A DNA stretch of 64,000 nt from Streptomyces aureoverticillatus (GCF_014649395.1 NZ_BMSY01000001.1:806001-870000); one strand, 5' to 3'. Positions 45,740 to 54,893 are shown, numbered from the stretch's first letter. Notes: generated by a model from the letters alone, not told the origin. Made by a program: numbers and translations.

Positions 45740-46822
45740 GTGGCAGCGCACCGCAAGCCCAAGCAGCGCTCGCTCAGCGGCCATACGGCCCGTACGGCCG
45801 CCACCCTCGCCCTCGCGTCGGCCGCCACGGCGACGGCCTTCGAAGGCACCGGCCACGCGGACCCCCGGGTCAGCCCCGGCGAGGTGAAGGCCAAGGTCGA
45901 CGAGCTCTACCGCGAGGCCGAGGTCGCCACCGAGAAGTACAACGGCGCCAAGGAGAAGGCCGACAAGGCCGAGAAGTCCCTGACCGACCTGCGCGACGAG
46001 GCCGCACGCAGGACCGAGAAGCTCAACTCCGCCCGCCGGGGCCTGGGTTCACTGGCCACCGCGCAGTACCGCTCCGGCGCCATCGACCCGTCCGTCCAGC
46101 TCGCCCTCTCCTCCGACCCGGACGAGTTCCTCGACCGGGCCAGTCGCGCCGACCGCGCGGGCCACCGCCAGGCGGCCGCCGTCAGCGACGTACGCAAGCA
46201 ACTCCGCGAGCTCGACCAGCTCCACACCGAAGCCGACGAGAGCCTCGCGGACCTCAAGTCCCGCCAGGCGGACCTGCGCAAACACAAGAAAACCGTGACC
46301 GGCAAGCTCGGCGAGGCCAGGCGGCTGCTCGCCCGGCTGACCGCCGAGGAGCGCGCCCGCGTGGCCGCGGCCGCCGACGACGGCGGGCAGGGCGGCGGGG
46401 CGCCCGACGCCCCCGACAGGGCCTCACGGACCGCCTCCCGCGCCCCCGCGCCCGGCGGGGCGAAGGCACCCAACTCCCGCGCCGCGGCGGCCGTCTCATA
46501 CGCCTACAAGGCGCTCGGCAGCCCCTACGTGTGGGGCGCCACGGGCCCCAACGCCTTCGACTGCTCCGGCCTCACCCAGGCCGCGTACCGCGCCGCCGGC
46601 GTCTCCCTGCCGCGCACCACCTACGCCCAGATCGACACCGGCCGACGCGTCTCGCGCGCCGAGCTCCAGCCGGGCGACCTGGTGTTCTTCTACTCGGGCA
46701 TCAGCCACGTCGGCCTCTACGTCGGCGACGGCCAGATGATCCACGCCCCCAACCCGAGCGCACCGGTGCGACTCGCCCCGATCAGCCAGATGCCGTTCGC
46801 GGGGGCGGCGCGGGTGGCGTGA
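45740..46822 (+). CDS. Secreted NlpC/P60 peptidoglycan hydrolase
   Basis: 360 residues from the GTG at 45740, behind GGAAGGACGTGGAG. The start gives VAAHRKPKQRSLSG, matching MASHRKPRSRSALI of the paralogue at 43496. Signal peptide to about residue 35, a coiled coil (about 45-215), a Pro/Ala linker, and NlpC/P60 at about 249-360 with Cys275 (NAFDCSGL), His323 and His335. It lacks the riboswitch of its paralogue, so the two hydrolases are regulated differently. Confidence 0.92.
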   Translation: MAAHRKPKQRSLSGHTARTAATLALASAATATAFEGTGHADPRVSPGEVKAKVDELYREAEVATEKYNGAKEKADKAEKSLTDLRDEAARRTEKLNSARRGLGSLATAQYRSGAIDPSVQLALSSDPDEFLDRASRADRAGHRQAAAVSDVRKQLRELDQLHTEADESLADLKSRQADLRKHKKTVTGKLGEARRLLARLTAEERARVAAAADDGGQGGGAPDAPDRASRTASRAPAPGGAKAPNSRAAAAVSYAYKALGSPYVWGATGPNAFDCSGLTQAAYRAAGVSLPRTTYAQIDTGRRVSRAELQPGDLVFFYSGISHVGLYVGDGQMIHAPNPSAPVRLAPISQMPFAGAARVA

Positions 46823-46850
46823 CGCGCGGGGCGGTGACCTGCGGTCTCAG

Positions 46851-47012
46851 ACCGGCCGCCGCGCGGTCACCCACCCGCGTCGGACCGGCACCGTGCGGTC
46901 GCCCACCGTGTCGGACCGGCCGTCGCGCCATCGCCCACCCGTCTCGGGGCCAGACGCCGGGCCGTCGCCCACCGCGTCAGACCAGACGCCGTGCCGTCGC
47001 CCACCGCGTCAG
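46851..47012. repeat. Five degenerate 31-35-bp tandem repeats spanning a gene end
   Basis: Units start at 46851, 46884, 46915, 46950 and 46981. Core GCCGTCGCCCACCGCGTCAG. The rightmost unit encodes the last residues (TRWATARRLV) and stop of the response regulator; the other four lie beyond its stop. Confidence 0.8.
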
Positions 47013-47855
47013 CTCGTGCCGGTTCGACAGCTGGAGCTTTCTCAGGACCGCCGAGACATGGGACTCGACCGTCTTCACGGAGATGTAGAGCTGCTTGGCG
47101 ATCTCCTTGTACGCGTACCCGCGCGCGATGAGTCGCAGCACCTCGCGCTCGCGCTGCGTCAGGCGGTCAAGATCCTCGTCGACCGGCGCCGCGTCCGTGG
47201 AGGCGAAGGCGTCAAGGACGAAACCGGCGAGCCGCGGCGAGAACACCGCGTCGCCCTCCTGGACCCGGAAGATCGAATCGACCAGGTCGGTGCCGGTGAT
47301 CGTCTTGGTGACATAGCCGCGGGCGCCGCCCCGGATGACCCCGATGACGTCCTCCGCCGCGTCCGACACGGACAGCGCGAGAAACCGCACCGGGTTCTCC
47401 GTGTCCGCCATCAACGGCGCGCACCGGCGCAGGACTTCGACCCCGCCGCCGCCCGGCAGATGCACGTCGAGCAGCACCACCTCGGGGCGCGTCGCCGTGA
47501 TGACCGTGACCGCCTGGTCTACGTCCGCGGCCTCGCCGACCACCTCGACGCCCGTGCGCTCCGTCTGGCCGATCTCCGCCTGCACGCCGGTGCGGAACAT
47601 CCGGTGGTCGTCGACGAGGACGACGCGCACATGGCGCCCGGCCGGGGCACCGCCCACCGGATCGCCCGGCTCGGCGTCGGCCCCCTCGGCCCCCTCGGCC
47701 CCGCCCACCCCGGCGGTCCCTGCTGTCACGCTCGCCCCACTGGCCCCGGCAGCCTCGCTCGCCCCGGCGGCCGCACCGGTCCCGACGGCCGGGCTCGCGG
47801 GCCCCGTCGTCCCGGTCGGCTCCGCGGGCCCGCCCGCCTCGGTCGCGTCGCTCAT
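46977..47855 (-). CDS. LuxR/NarL-type response regulator of a Lia-like system
   Basis: 292 residues from the ATG at 47855, overlapping the kinase stop by 4 bp. A Gly/Ala-rich extension of about 72 residues precedes the receiver (VRVVLVDDHRMFRTG, phospho-acceptor Asp130 in VVLLDVHLPGGGG, YVTKTI Lys). The HTH (LTQREREVLRLIARGYAYKE, TVESHVSAVLRKL) ends at RRLV. The C-terminal codons are part of a tandem repeat. It acts with the PspC-fused kinase and probably regulates the divergent PspC/toastrack operon. Confidence 0.94.
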   Translation of the reverse strand: MSDATEAGGPAEPTGTTGPASPAVGTGAAAGASEAAGASGASVTAGTAGVGGAEGAEGADAEPGDPVGGAPAGRHVRVVLVDDHRMFRTGVQAEIGQTERTGVEVVGEAADVDQAVTVITATRPEVVLLDVHLPGGGGVEVLRRCAPLMADTENPVRFLALSVSDAAEDVIGVIRGGARGYVTKTITGTDLVDSIFRVQEGDAVFSPRLAGFVLDAFASTDAAPVDEDLDRLTQREREVLRLIARGYAYKEIAKQLYISVKTVESHVSAVLRKLQLSNRHELTRWATARRLV

Positions 47856-49144
47856 GTCGCCGCCGTCCTCTCCATCTCCAGCTCGACTTCCGTGCCGCCG
47901 CCCGGCACCGCGCGCAGCCGCGCCGTACCGCCGTTGCGCTGCATGCGGCCGATGATCGATTCTCGTACGCCCATGCGGTCGTCGGGCACGGAGTCCAGAT
48001 CGAAGCCCGGGCCGCGGTCCCGCACGGACACGAAGACCGTCTCCCCCTCGACCTCGGCGAAGACCTGCACCGCGCCGCCCTCGCCACCGTACTTGGCGGC
48101 GTTGACCATCGCTTCCCTCGCGGCCTGCATCTGTGCCGTCAGTCCCTCGTCGAGCGGGCAGTCGCCGACGACGACCACCTCGATCGGGACGCCGTGCTTG
48201 TCCTCGACCTCCGCGGCGTTGTGCCGGACGGCCTCGGCGAGGGTGTCGGGCTCCTCCGCCTCGTCCTTGCCGGTGCCCTCGGGTTTGTAGAGCCAAGCGC
48301 GCAGGTCGCGCTCCTGGGCGCGGGCGAGGCGGCGCACCTCGCTCGCGCTGTCCGCGTTGCGCTGGATCAGGGTGAGGGTGTGCAGCACCGAGTCGTGGAC
48401 GTGCGCGGCGACCTCGGCGCGCTCCTGGGCGCGGATGCGCATCAGCCGCTCCTCGGAGAGGTCCTGCGTCATGCGCACGAGATAGGGGCCGGCGAGCAGC
48501 GCGATGCCGACCAGGACGGCGAGCGCCGCCTGCAGCGCCGCCCCGAGGTCGGCGGCGGAGCCGCGCAGGACGAAGATGCCGGAGACGCCGACCCCGACGA
48601 GGAGCACGCCGGCCCCGGTGCGGGCGAGCGTCAGCGTGCGCCGCCTGCGGCCCACCTCCATCCAGCGGGCCCTGCGGGCGTTGTCCGCCTGGCGCCAGAC
48701 CAGGGCGACACCGGCGGCGACGAACAGGGTCGGCCAGAGATACGCCTGTGTCGTGGCGCCCAGGTCCACGCTGCCGACGAAGACCACGGCGACGACGACC
48801 ATCGCGAGGAGCGCGACGATCTGGCCCTTGTCCGGCTTGCGGGCGACGAGCTTGCGGCGGCCGTCCGGAGCCGTCTCCGTGGTCACCACGGCCGACCGCT
48901 GGGCCTGGGCGCCGACGCCGCCGACGCCCAGCGGGACGAAGAACCAGAACGCCGCGTACAACAGCGCGCCGAGGCCGTTCGCCAGGAACAGGCCGATGAA
49001 GATGATCCGCACCCAGATGACGGGCAGCCCGAGATGCCCCGCGAGGCCGCGCGCGACCCCGCCGAGCAGGCGGCCCTCACCGCTGCGATATAGCTTCCGC
49101 AGCGGCCGCTCGTCTTCGATGGGTACGGCTGCGGCTTCCGGCAT
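47852..49144 (-). CDS. PspC-domain sensor histidine kinase (Lia-like)
   Basis: 430 residues from the ATG at 49144 (GTG 49159 would add five). The N-terminal PspC domain (KLYRSGEGRLLGGVARGLAG, VRIIFIGLFLANGLGALLYA) is fused to three or four further helices and a HisKA_3 core: ERAEVAAHVHDSVLHTLTLI with His250, then AAREAMVNAAKYGG (N box) and RDRGPGFDLDSVPDDRMGVR. Fusion of PspC to the kinase ties membrane-stress sensing to phosphorelay. Upstream and coupled to the response regulator; divergent from the PspC/toastrack gene. Confidence 0.93.
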   Translation of the reverse strand: MPEAAAVPIEDERPLRKLYRSGEGRLLGGVARGLAGHLGLPVIWVRIIFIGLFLANGLGALLYAAFWFFVPLGVGGVGAQAQRSAVVTTETAPDGRRKLVARKPDKGQIVALLAMVVVAVVFVGSVDLGATTQAYLWPTLFVAAGVALVWRQADNARRARWMEVGRRRRTLTLARTGAGVLLVGVGVSGIFVLRGSAADLGAALQAALAVLVGIALLAGPYLVRMTQDLSEERLMRIRAQERAEVAAHVHDSVLHTLTLIQRNADSASEVRRLARAQERDLRAWLYKPEGTGKDEAEEPDTLAEAVRHNAAEVEDKHGVPIEVVVVGDCPLDEGLTAQMQAAREAMVNAAKYGGEGGAVQVFAEVEGETVFVSVRDRGPGFDLDSVPDDRMGVRESIIGRMQRNGGTARLRAVPGGGTEVELEMERTAAT

Positions 49145-49178
49145 GTGTCCGATGTTCACACGCGGGCGCGGGCCGGGG

Positions 49179-49320
49179 CATCAGGGTCGATCCCCGAGAC
49201 TCCCCTGATCTCTGCCCCTGCTCCCGGGCGGCCGGGCACGGGGCGCCCGGTCCGGGTCCGGGCGCCCCGCAGTCGGGTCAGGGATGGAGGCTCCGGGGCC
49301 ATCAGGGGCGATTTCAGGGT
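49179..49320. promoter_or_regulatory. Repeated TCAGGG motifs in the Lia-like divergent promoter
   Basis: CATCAGGGTCGAT (49179-49191) and CATCAGGGGCGAT (49300-49312), plus TTCAGGGTCGG (49312-49322), GTCAGGGAT (49277-49285) and an inverted ATCAGGG (49209-49203). Likely sites for the response regulator; inferred. Confidence 0.45.
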
Positions 49321-49375
49321 CGGGCCAGGGTTGTCCCGGCTGCCGCGGCCCGCCCGCGGCCGTCACCATGGAGTC

Positions 49376-50704
49376 ATGACAGATCAGCAGCCCGCGCCGG
49401 CCCCGCCGCGCGACCGCCTGTCCGCCCCGGCCGAGGAGCCGGGCGGGCCGGAGGCCGTGCGCGAGCGCAAGTTCCGCCGTGACCGGCGGCATCGCAAGCT
49501 CGGCGGCGTGTGCGCGGGTCTGGGCCGGCAGTGCGACATGGACCCGGTGATCTTCCGCGTCGGCCTCGCGGTCCTGGCGATCACGAGCGGCCTCGGCCTG
49601 GTGTTCTACGGCTTCGCGTGGCTGTTCATCCCGTATGACGACGAGGAGGAGAACGAGGCGCGCCGTCTGCTGACCGGCCGCGTGGACGGCCACGCGCTGA
49701 CGGCCGTGCTGTTCGCGCTGGTGGGCTGCGGCGTGTTCCTGACCCTGCTGAACAACAGCGGCGCGCTGACCTTCGCCGCCGTCCTGGCCCTGCTGCTCGC
49801 GGGCGCGGGGTATTGGTCGCATCAGCGCGGCGACCCGGACCCCGCCCCGGCGGCGGCCCAGGCCGTGGCGGACGCGCCGCCGGAGGCCATGGCCCCGCCC
49901 GTGGCCGGCGGCCCGTCCTGGTGGCGCGACCCCCTCACGAAGGGCGGTCCGCCCGAAGGAGTGCCGCAGTACTTCTGGGGGCCGGACCCGGTCACGGTGA
50001 GATATCAGCCGGACGCCCCGCACTCCCCCGCGGGACACGCGGCGCCGCCCGCAGGGCCGCCCGGCCCACGCGGACCGCGCTGGATCGGCGGCTGGGTGTT
50101 CTTCGCGGCGGTGCTCGCGGGCTGCCTCGGATCGGCCCTGACCTGGGAGGACCAGCCGCTCGGCACGAGCTTGCAGACCGGTTTCGCCTGCGCGCTCGGC
50201 GTGCTCGGCCTCGGCATCGCGGTCAGTTCCTTTCTCGGGCGCACAGGCGCGGGATCGATCGTGCTCGCGGTGATCCTCGCGGCCCTCGTCGCATGCTCCG
50301 CCGCGCTGCCGAAGACGATCACCACGGACTGGATACGCACGGACTGGCGCCCGGCAACGACGGCGGACATCCGCCCGGCGTACGAGCTGGGGACGGGCGT
50401 GGGCACGCTCGACCTGAGCCGGATCGACCTGCGCAAGGACCAGACGGTGACCACACACGCGGAAGTGGGCGCGGGCCGCCTGAAGGTGATCGTGCCGAGG
50501 GACGCCGAGGTGACGCTGCGGGCCGAAGTGGGCCTCGGCGACATCCAGTTGCCGAGCGACAACAGCCAGGACGTGGACATCGCCCCGGACAAGACGAAGA
50601 AGACGACGCTCGCCCCGCCCCGGGGCAGCAAGGACGGCGGCACGGTCGACCTGCGGCTGGAAGTCGGCGTCGGACAGGTGGAGGTGGCCCGTGCTGCGTC
50701 ATGA
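49376..50704 (+). CDS. PspC-domain / LiaF-like toastrack membrane protein
   Basis: 442 residues. A cytoplasmic N-terminus leads to PspC (RKLGGVCAGLGRQCDMDPVI, FRVGLAVLAITSGLGLVFYG). More helices follow (ALTAVLFALVGCGVFLTLLN, WIGGWVFFAAVLAGCLGSAL, TGAGSIVLAVILAALVACSA). The C-terminal beta-rich domain (VGTLDLSRIDLRKDQTVTTH, GAGRLKVIVPRDAEVTLRAE, VGLGDIQLPSD) is the toastrack/LiaF-type repeat fold. It is divergent from the kinase-regulator pair, so the three form an envelope-stress module. ATG at 49376; ribosome site is weak (GGAG). Confidence 0.9.
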   Translation: MTDQQPAPAPPRDRLSAPAEEPGGPEAVRERKFRRDRRHRKLGGVCAGLGRQCDMDPVIFRVGLAVLAITSGLGLVFYGFAWLFIPYDDEEENEARRLLTGRVDGHALTAVLFALVGCGVFLTLLNNSGALTFAAVLALLLAGAGYWSHQRGDPDPAPAAAQAVADAPPEAMAPPVAGGPSWWRDPLTKGGPPEGVPQYFWGPDPVTVRYQPDAPHSPAGHAAPPAGPPGPRGPRWIGGWVFFAAVLAGCLGSALTWEDQPLGTSLQTGFACALGVLGLGIAVSSFLGRTGAGSIVLAVILAALVACSAALPKTITTDWIRTDWRPATTADIRPAYELGTGVGTLDLSRIDLRKDQTVTTHAEVGAGRLKVIVPRDAEVTLRAEVGLGDIQLPSDNSQDVDIAPDKTKKTTLAPPRGSKDGGTVDLRLEVGVGQVEVARAAS

Positions 50705-50930
50705 GTTCCAGCCCGGAAGGCTGGTGGCGGGCTTCTTCCTGGCCCTGGCCGGCCTCGTGTATGCGGGCGACGCGGGCGGCCTGTGGGACACCCCTTGGTT
50801 CGCGATCATCCCGATGATGATGGCGGGCCTGTGCCTCGCGGGCGCCACGGCGACCGTGGCCCACGGCATACGCAAGGCCCGCGGGCCGCGCCCCGGACAC
50901 GGCCGGCAGGACCCGTCGGACACGCCCTAG
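50691..50930 (+). CDS. Small two-helix membrane protein
   Basis: 79 residues, GTG at 50691, overlapping the PspC/toastrack gene by 14 bp, so translationally coupled. Helices RLVAGFFLALAGLVYAGDAG and FAIIPMMMAGLCLAGATATV; short basic tail. Probably an accessory of the Lia-like module. Its stop overlaps the convergent DoxX stop (CTAG). Confidence 0.8.
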   Translation: MLRHEFQPGRLVAGFFLALAGLVYAGDAGGLWDTPWFAIIPMMMAGLCLAGATATVAHGIRKARGPRPGHGRQDPSDTP

Positions 50931-51454
50931 CCCAGGCCAAGACCGCCGGCTCTGCGCCGTTCCGCGAGCCACGCGTCGACGGACAGGTAGGACGCGCCCG
51001 CGAGGATCAGGGGCAGCCAGGCCATCAGGTAGGGGAGGTCGTTGCCGTAGTAGTAGGGCTCTTCGTGCCAGCTCATGGTCAGCCAGAGACTGAGAGAGAT
51101 GAGGACACCGCCGAGTGCGGCGATGCGGGCGAACAGGCCGATCAAGGTGCCGATGCCGACGGCCAGTTCACCGAGGGCGATGGCGTAGCCGAAGCCGACG
51201 GGGTTCTTCAGGGCCAGGTCGACCAGGTCGGGGAAGGCCGCGAGGTCGCGCACGCCGCGCATCGTCTCGCCGATCGAACCGGTGCCGCTCTCCTTCATGA
51301 AGGCGCTGTCGGTGATCTTGTCGAGGCCCGCGTAGATGAAGGTGACGCCGAGGAAGATCCTCAGCGGGAGCAGGGCGTGGCGAGTGGCGTTGTCGCGCCA
51401 GTCGTTCCGTCTGCCATAGCTGGTGTGGCTGTCCGAGCGCATGCCGTGAGCCAT
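50927..51454 (-). CDS. DoxX-family membrane protein
   Basis: 175 residues from the ATG at 51454. LLPLRIFLGVTFIYAGLDKI is the DoxX signature helix; three further helices (PVGFGYAIALGELAVGIGTL, AALGGVLISLSLWLTMSWHE, YLMAWLPLILAGASYLSVDA). The family is linked to redox or thiosulfate:quinone functions; the substrate here is unknown. It ends in a palindromic CTAG shared with the convergent gene. Confidence 0.88.
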   Translation of the reverse strand: MAHGMRSDSHTSYGRRNDWRDNATRHALLPLRIFLGVTFIYAGLDKITDSAFMKESGTGSIGETMRGVRDLAAFPDLVDLALKNPVGFGYAIALGELAVGIGTLIGLFARIAALGGVLISLSLWLTMSWHEEPYYYGNDLPYLMAWLPLILAGASYLSVDAWLAERRRAGGLGLG

Positions 51455-51700
51455 CGCTGTCCGCCGCCTCTCCCGCGCCTCGGCCGTTGACCCGTCAACT
51501 GACGATACGTACGGGAGGGGGCCGCTGCTCAGTGGCGTGCGGCGGGTTATTCGGGATCTTCCCGGGGACATCACGAGGTTCCCGGGGGCCGGGACACACG
51601 GGAGGGGGATGTCCATGCGTCCGTTCGGAGCGGTGCGGGCGGCCGCGCGCCGGGCGTCGGCGGCCGTATGGCGCGCGTCGGCGGCTGTGCGGCGGGCCGG

Positions 51701-53101
51701 TCAGTCGGTGACGTCGATCGTGCAGCGGTTGGTCTCGACGCCCGCCGCGGTGATCACTTGGACTTCGACGCGGCCGGGCTCGACGTCGACGGGCACGGGG
51801 ACGGTGAGGACGGCGTCCGTCGGGTTGGTGAAGCCGCCGGGCACGGGCACGAGCGGCACGTGGACGTGGACGGTGCCGATGCGGACGGCCATCCTGGCCA
51901 GCCGGTCGGCGGTGCCGGCGCCGGGCGGGACGAAGCCGACGCCGCGGATCTCGATGTCGTCGCCGGTGCGGATCGGCGCGTCCAGGTCGCCCGCCTCACG
52001 GGAGCGGACGACGGAGAGGATGACGGGCCGGCCGCCTTCGGCGTACTTGCCCGCCAGGTACGTGGCGGCCGACACGAGCACCAGCACGGCGAGGCCCCAC
52101 GGCAGGTCGGGAAGCTGCTCGGGGCGGCGGGCGAGCCGGACGGCGACGAAGACCACGGCGACGGCGCTGACCAGGACGTACTGGACGTCGGCGAAGTGGC
52201 CGCGGCCCGCGTCGTCGGTGAGCAGGTCGGCGGCGCGCGGCCGGTCGGCGCGCACCTTCTGCAGCCGCTGGGCGAGGACGCGCAGGCCGATGACACGGCG
52301 CACGAGCACGGCCATGCCGCAGACGACGGCGAGGACGGTCACCAGGCCCGCGGCCCGGGAGAGCCGGAGGCCGTCGATGAGGTCCTCGCGCGCGTCGTGG
52401 CCGGGGGCCGCGGCGAGTTCGCCCGCGAGGACGAGCACGGCGAAGACGACGAACAGCACCCAGCAGGCGGCCACGGCGCGCGAGGTGGAGAGCCGGTTGT
52501 CCTCGCCGATGACCGGGGCGAGGACGCCGCCGCGGGCGCGGTGGAGGTATGCGGCGCCGCTCAGGATCACGCCCACGACGCAGGCGGCGAGCAGCCCGAC
52601 CGTGCGCGCGGCGGTCCAGCCCGTGCCGATGGCGGTGAGCGCCTGGACGAGGAGCAGGACGACGACGGCGGCCCAGACGGCGGCGAGGGTGCGCGGCCAG
52701 AGCCGGCCGAGCCAGGCCTCGCCCTCGGCGCGACTGCGGTCGGCGACGGCCCGCGCGGACTGGGTCAGCTCGTCCGACACCCACTGCCGGGAGGCGCTCG
52801 CCGAGTGGACGACGGCCGCGGGCACGCCGTGCCCGGCCGCGAACTCATCGCGTTTGGCGACGAACTCGGCCACGGCGCGCCGGTGCCCCTCGCGCGCCCC
52901 GTGCGGGCAGTCGCCGCAGGTGCAGCCGCCTCCGTGCGCCCCGTGCCTGGCTTCCTGGACCGCCACCGCGTACGCCGCCTTCCCCACCCTTGACCGAAGC
53001 CACCGCGGGACGCGCGTCCGGATCTGCGTTCGATCGCGCGGCCCTGAACTTCCCTGCGGTGTCTGGGAATTGTGCCGCACGGACGCCTGTGCGTGCTCCA
53101 C
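51701..53101 (-). CDS. Six-helix membrane protein with Cys cluster and beta-rich C-terminus
   Basis: 466 residues if GTG 53101 is the start (weak ribosome site). The N-terminal cytoplasmic part carries GGGCTCGDCPHGAREGHRRA, a CxCxxC-x-His cluster that could bind zinc or iron. Six helices occupy about 140-350 (LAAVWAAVVVLLLVQALTAI and others). The C-terminal 90 residues (IRTGDDIEIRGVGFVPPGAG, FTNPTDAVLTVPVPVDVEPG) look like an IPT/Ig-type beta domain. I do not recognise the family. Confidence 0.75.
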   Translation of the reverse strand: MEHAQASVRHNSQTPQGSSGPRDRTQIRTRVPRWLRSRVGKAAYAVAVQEARHGAHGGGCTCGDCPHGAREGHRRAVAEFVAKRDEFAAGHGVPAAVVHSASASRQWVSDELTQSARAVADRSRAEGEAWLGRLWPRTLAAVWAAVVVLLLVQALTAIGTGWTAARTVGLLAACVVGVILSGAAYLHRARGGVLAPVIGEDNRLSTSRAVAACWVLFVVFAVLVLAGELAAAPGHDAREDLIDGLRLSRAAGLVTVLAVVCGMAVLVRRVIGLRVLAQRLQKVRADRPRAADLLTDDAGRGHFADVQYVLVSAVAVVFVAVRLARRPEQLPDLPWGLAVLVLVSAATYLAGKYAEGGRPVILSVVRSREAGDLDAPIRTGDDIEIRGVGFVPPGAGTADRLARMAVRIGTVHVHVPLVPVPGGFTNPTDAVLTVPVPVDVEPGRVEVQVITAAGVETNRCTIDVTD

Positions 53102-53222
53102 GGTTCAGGTCAGCACGGGTGGTGTGGCGGCACGCGGGTTGACGCGGCGCGTGCGTGGGCACATGTGTGCGGCGAGTGGGGCGGGCGCGGCGGATGGGGA
53201 AAGCACGGCAGGCGGTGAGGCG

Positions 53223-54008
53223 TCAGGTCAGGAGGTCGGGTTCGCTGCGGCTGATGTCCTGCCACAGCGACTGGTAGTTGATCCAGGCGACGAGGTCGCT
53301 GCCGAGCTGTTCGCGGGTCCCGACGGCTTCCTTGTGCCCGATGAGCACGGGGCGGCCGGCGGCGCGGGCGGCGAGCTGGACCTGGCAGGAGCGTTCCATG
53401 GAGATGAACCACCAGGCGGCGGCGTCGACGGAGCCGCCGAGGGTGAGCAGCCCGTGGTTGCGCAGGATGAGGGCCTTGTGGTCGCCGAGCCCGGCGGCGA
53501 TGAGGCGCCCTTCCTCGGCGTCGACGGTGACGCCGGTGTAGCCGTCGTACAGGGCGTGACTCTCGTAGAAGGCGCAGGACTCCTGGGTGATGGGGTCGAG
53601 GAGTTCGCCGAGCGCGGCCAGGGCGCGGCCGTGCGTGGAGTGGCAGTGGGCGACGGCGACGGCGTCGGGGCGGGCCCGGTGGATCTGGGCGTGGACGGTG
53701 AAGGCGGCCTGGTTGACGTGGTGGCGGCCCTCGACGACCTGGCCGTCCCCGTTGGCGAGGACGAGGTCGCCGACGGTGATGTGCTTGAAGGGCATGCCGA
53801 AGGGATTCACCCAGAAGCAGTCGTCGTACTCGGGGTCGCGCGCGGTGATGTGCCCCGAGACACCGTCCTCGTAGCCGAGGCGCCCGAAGATCCGCAGGGC
53901 ACCGGCGAGCCGCTCCTTGCGGTGGCGCCGTTCGTCCTCCGGCGTCTCGTGCACCGGCGGCATCGCGAACTGCAACCGTTCGACGGGTATCGGTGTGGGC
54001 GCCTGCAT
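53223..54008 (-). CDS. Class II aldolase/adducin family protein
   Basis: 261 residues. RIFGRLGYEDGVSGHITARD at the N-terminus; zinc ligands in AVAHCHSTHGRALAAL (HCH) and a third His in LILRNHGLLTLGG; the catalytic Glu in ITQESCAFYESHALY region is plausible. Related to L-fuculose-phosphate aldolases and sugar-acid decarboxylases; substrate not deducible. ATG at 54008. Confidence 0.9.
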   Translation of the reverse strand: MQAPTPIPVERLQFAMPPVHETPEDERRHRKERLAGALRIFGRLGYEDGVSGHITARDPEYDDCFWVNPFGMPFKHITVGDLVLANGDGQVVEGRHHVNQAAFTVHAQIHRARPDAVAVAHCHSTHGRALAALGELLDPITQESCAFYESHALYDGYTGVTVDAEEGRLIAAGLGDHKALILRNHGLLTLGGSVDAAAWWFISMERSCQVQLAARAAGRPVLIGHKEAVGTREQLGSDLVAWINYQSLWQDISRSEPDLLT

Positions 54009-54219
54009 GTGTCCTCCATCCCTGGTCGTACGGAGCGGAAGTTACCGCCGGTCAGCGCAGGACGACAGGGGTCTCCTGTGAAGGGAGTCTGGAGCCGGGG
54101 CGAGGGGGCGGTACGGGAGGCCATGCGGAAAGCGGTTCGGCGAGCGAGGCGGAAGGAGGTTCGGGGACGGCTCGAAAAAGGCGACAGTACCTGTCGGGTT
54201 TTGGCGACATACTCGGCGC

Positions 54220-54699
54220 ATGACGTTCAACTGGGCGGCCTTCACGGCCGCGGAACCCGAGCTGGCGCGCACGGTCGAGAACCGCTTCGGTCAGTTCACG
54301 CACCACACCCTGGCGACGCTCCGCAAGGACGGGTCGCCGCGCACCACGGGGCTCGAAGTGCGCTTCCTGAACGGGGAGTTGTGGCTCGGGATGATGCCGA
54401 ACTCGCTGAAGGCGCTGGACCTGCGGCGCGATCCGCGGTTCGCGCTGCAGGCGAATCCGGGGCCGGGCACGGAGATGGCGGGCGGCGACGTACGGATCGC
54501 GGGGCGGGCGGTCGAGGTGCGGGACCCGGAGACGATCGCGCTGTACGCGGACGAGGTGAAGCCACCGGACCCGACGGCGTTCCACCTGTTCCGTACGGAG
54601 CTGACGGAGGTCGTACGGACGTACATCGAGGAGGAGACGTATATGGCGGTGCAGCTCTGGAAGCCGGGGCAGCCGGTGAAGAAGACCCGGCGGACCTGA
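54220..54699 (+). CDS. Pyridoxamine 5'-phosphate oxidase-like flavin/F420-binding protein
   Basis: 159 residues, split-barrel fold: HTLATLRKDGSPRTTGLEVR, LWLGMMPNSLKALDLRRDPR, GDVRIAGRAVEVRDPETI. The family binds FMN, F420 or heme and includes many F420-dependent reductases of actinobacteria. ATG at 54220. Convergent with guaA across a 20-bp-stem hairpin. Confidence 0.88.
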   Translation: MTFNWAAFTAAEPELARTVENRFGQFTHHTLATLRKDGSPRTTGLEVRFLNGELWLGMMPNSLKALDLRRDPRFALQANPGPGTEMAGGDVRIAGRAVEVRDPETIALYADEVKPPDPTAFHLFRTELTEVVRTYIEEETYMAVQLWKPGQPVKKTRRT

Positions 54700-54789
54700 G
54701 CCTCGCCGGGGGCCATGCGGACCTGAGCCCCGGCCGGTGCGGGCGGGAGCGCTGGGCGGGCACCGGCCGCGCACACGCGGCACACGCGC

Positions 54790-54836
54790 GAACGCCGGTG
54801 CCGCCGCCCGGATCAGGGGCGGCGGCACCGGCGTTC
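54790..54836. terminator. Bidirectional terminator between PNPOx-like gene and guaA
   Basis: A perfect 20-bp stem beginning GAACGCCGGTGCCGCCGCCC, loop of 7 nt; about 57 bp from the guaA stop. Confidence 0.9.
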
Positions 54837-54893
54837 AGGTCCGGGACCAGGCCAGGGGGCGGGCCGGGCAACAGACCGGAGAGGACGTGGGGA

